The position numbers were made by a program, and so were the translations under genes. From Acidobacteriota bacterium (lineage in GTDB: Bacteria > Acidobacteriota > Holophagae > Thermotomaculales > Thermotomaculaceae): a stretch of DNA of 36,011 nt. Location: the NCBI GenBank assembly GCA_013151025.1, contig JAADJC010000024.1, positions 1-36,011 of the forward strand, given 5' to 3'. Under the pieces are notes generated by a model that did not search any database, was not told where the DNA came from, and saw only the letters and a program-made list of their open reading frames with translations. How positions within the stretch are numbered: the stretch's first letter is position 1; every line of letters starts with the position of its first letter. This document shows, piece by piece, positions 34,362 to 36,011 of the stretch.

Positions 34362-35967
34362 GTTCCTCTTCCCCTCCTTCGTGGACGACAGGTTTTATTT
34401 TGTTCATGTCAAATTTAACCTGATTCCGCTCGAAGTAACCGGGCTGAACCTGTTCAACCAGGTGATTGACCGGTTTTTCCAGGATTTCGAAGAACGGCTT
34501 CGGATAAAGTCCGATCCAGAAAGCTGCAATGACAAGGGGCATGAAGTAGGCAATTTCCCGACCGCTCAGATCGGAGAGCACCCCTTTCTTATTGAGTTCG
34601 ATATTTTCTTCGGAAACTTTATTAAACATAACCCGCTGGTAGAGCCACAGCATGTAGGCAGCACCCAGCACCATGCCGGAAGTGGCAATGATGGCCCATA
34701 TGGGTTTGGCCTGGAAGGCACCTGCCAGGATGGTAATTTCGCCGATAAAGCCGTTGAGGCCAGGCAGTCCGATGGAAGACAGGGTCATAAGCATGAATAT
34801 AACGGCATACACCGGCATGATTTTGGACAGGCCGCCGTATTCGGAAATCATTCGGGTATGTTTTCGCTCATACACAATTCCCACAATAAGGAAGAGAGCG
34901 CCGGTGGAAACACCATGGTTGATCATCTGAATAACGGCACCGTTGATACCGTTGGGGTTCAGGGCAAAGACACCCAGCATACACAGGCCCAGATGGCTGA
35001 CCGATGAATAGGCTACCAGTTTTTTCATGTCTTTCTGGACCAGGGCCACCAGTGCCCCGTAGATAATCCCGACTATGGCAAGAAACACGAAGTAGGGCAG
35101 GAATACCTTGGTTGCGTCCGGCAGAATAGGAAGCAGGAAACGGATAAATCCGTATGTTCCCATCTTCAACAGAACACCGGCCAGGATAACTGAACCGGCA
35201 GTGGGTGCCTCAACGTGGGCATCCGGCAACCATGTGTGGAAAGGAAACATGGGCACCTTGATGGCGAAACCGATAAAGAAAGCCAGTGTAATCAGGTACT
35301 GGAAGGTTTTACCGGCATTGGCCGCAATGTAGGGTGCCAGCTGATGGTACGCCTGGATATCAAATGTCCATACACCGGTGACCTGATGGTTGTAAAAGTA
35401 AAGGGCCAGAATGGCAACCAGCATCAGCACCGAGCCTGCCAGTGTGTACAGGAAGAACTTGATGGCTGCATACAGCTTCCGGGGTCCACCCCAGACACCA
35501 ATGAGGAAATACATGGGAACCAGCATCACTTCCCAGAATACATAGAACAGGAAGAAGTCTTCCGCAACAAACACGCCCATCATGCCGGTCTGGAGAAGGA
35601 GAAGCAGAACGTAGTATTCTTTTTCTCTCTCTTTGATCGCTTTGAAAGACGATAGAATGGCAATAAAGCCCAGTAGTGTGGTCAGCAGGATTAAGAGCAA
35701 TGAAATGCCGTCAATGCCCACCGCGTACTTCACGCCAAGGGACGGAATCCAGTCATGGGCTTCCTGGAACTGCATTTTCCAGGTGCCGGAACTATAGTAA
35801 AACCAGAGCGGCACCGACACCAGAAAGTCGATGAACGCCACCGCAAACGCGGAATATTTGATCGCTTTTGACTGATCCTTTTTGATGAACAGCGCGATCA
35901 GGACCGCTCCCAGTGTCGGAAGGAAGGTCACAAGGGTTAGAATTGGAAATCCAAGTACATTGTTCAT
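34354..35967 (-). CDS. nuoM: NADH-quinone oxidoreductase subunit M
   Basis: A 537-residue antiporter-like complex I subunit. Hallmarks are GIDGISLLLILLTTLLGFIA, FFLFYVFWEVMLVPMYFLIG (TM5 glutamate), AIKVPMFPFHTWLPDAHVEA with PTAGSVILAGVLLKMGTYG after it (TM7 lysine), and QKDMKKLVAYSSVSHLG. The C-terminal cytoplasmic tail is charged and ends GGEEEHE. The ribosome site GAGGAGACGGG precedes the ATG. It begins 14 bases after the stop of the gene that I read as nuoL. Confidence 0.97.
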   Translation of the reverse strand: MNNVLGFPILTLVTFLPTLGAVLIALFIKKDQSKAIKYSAFAVAFIDFLVSVPLWFYYSSGTWKMQFQEAHDWIPSLGVKYAVGIDGISLLLILLTTLLGFIAILSSFKAIKEREKEYYVLLLLLQTGMMGVFVAEDFFLFYVFWEVMLVPMYFLIGVWGGPRKLYAAIKFFLYTLAGSVLMLVAILALYFYNHQVTGVWTFDIQAYHQLAPYIAANAGKTFQYLITLAFFIGFAIKVPMFPFHTWLPDAHVEAPTAGSVILAGVLLKMGTYGFIRFLLPILPDATKVFLPYFVFLAIVGIIYGALVALVQKDMKKLVAYSSVSHLGLCMLGVFALNPNGINGAVIQMINHGVSTGALFLIVGIVYERKHTRMISEYGGLSKIMPVYAVIFMLMTLSSIGLPGLNGFIGEITILAGAFQAKPIWAIIATSGMVLGAAYMLWLYQRVMFNKVSEENIELNKKGVLSDLSGREIAYFMPLVIAAFWIGLYPKPFFEILEKPVNHLVEQVQPGYFERNQVKFDMNKIKPVVHEGGEEEHE

Positions 35968-35981
35968 TTACCCGTCTCCTC

Positions 35982-36011
35982 TTATCTGAAAATGTAATAA
36001 CTGATCAGCAG
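35982..36011 (-). CDS. nuoL: Probable nuoL, last nine codons (5' part outside window)
   Basis: On the minus strand the window edge opens in the frame LLISYYIFR followed by TAA, 14 bases before nuoM. A hydrophobic end at this position is what the last helix of NuoL would give, and nuoL normally precedes nuoM. The assignment rests on position more than on the nine residues. Confidence 0.5.
   Translation of the reverse strand: MLISYYIFR

Overview
The window comes from a Gram-negative bacterium of roughly 50% GC. Nearly every non-metabolic gene encodes an exported, lipid-anchored or inner-membrane protein, and an RND pump and a probable outer-membrane barrel protein are present. The mix of a MoxR/Bat locus, DUF5916, DUF3857 transglutaminase-like proteins, LemA/DUF2207, Nuo-type complex I and a stand-alone B12-binding mutase domain is typical of Acidobacteriota and FCB-like lineages. 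I cannot place it more precisely, and that placement is inference. No tRNA, rRNA, CRISPR array, phage or transposase was seen.

Layout. Positions 1-960 (+) hold the 3' part of a PepD-type Xaa-His dipeptidase, followed by a clear terminator. Positions 1218-3309 (-) are a two-gene unit of a lipoprotein cyclophilin and a DUF523 protein. The plus strand from 3434 to 13330 carries an orphan RND transporter, an exported C69 dipeptidase, the remains of a frameshifted lipoprotein gene, a LemA-DUF2207 pair and a DUF5916 protein with a CBM9-like N-terminus. From 13.5 kb to the end everything is on the minus strand.

The minus block, read in transcription order from the right edge, is: the tail of nuoL, then nuoM and nuoN with a strong terminator; a fragment of a DUF4143-type ATPase; a three-gene operon (B12-binding protein, YycJ-like MBL-fold hydrolase, GT4 glycosyltransferase); an AT-rich gene for an exported M3 oligoendopeptidase; a PilZ protein; a monothiol thioredoxin-like protein with a nitrilase-family amidohydrolase; two overlapping DUF3857 genes; and an eight-gene moxR-DUF58-batD-like-batA-batB-batC-batD-batE operon.

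The Bat operon is the largest coherent system. MoxR is an AAA+ ATPase that probably acts on the VWA-domain proteins (DUF58, BatA, BatB), while BatC and BatE supply TPR scaffolds and BatD plus a BatD-like paralogue supply large periplasmic beta domains. Most genes overlap by 4-14 bases, which suggests translational coupling. I found no clearly new defence or mobile system. The points most worth following are the DUF3857 pair (one intact Cys-His-Asp triad, one apparently dead), a dispersed hairpin-plus-tail repeat at several gene 3' ends, the broken lipoprotein gene, and the possibly leaderless B12-binding gene.
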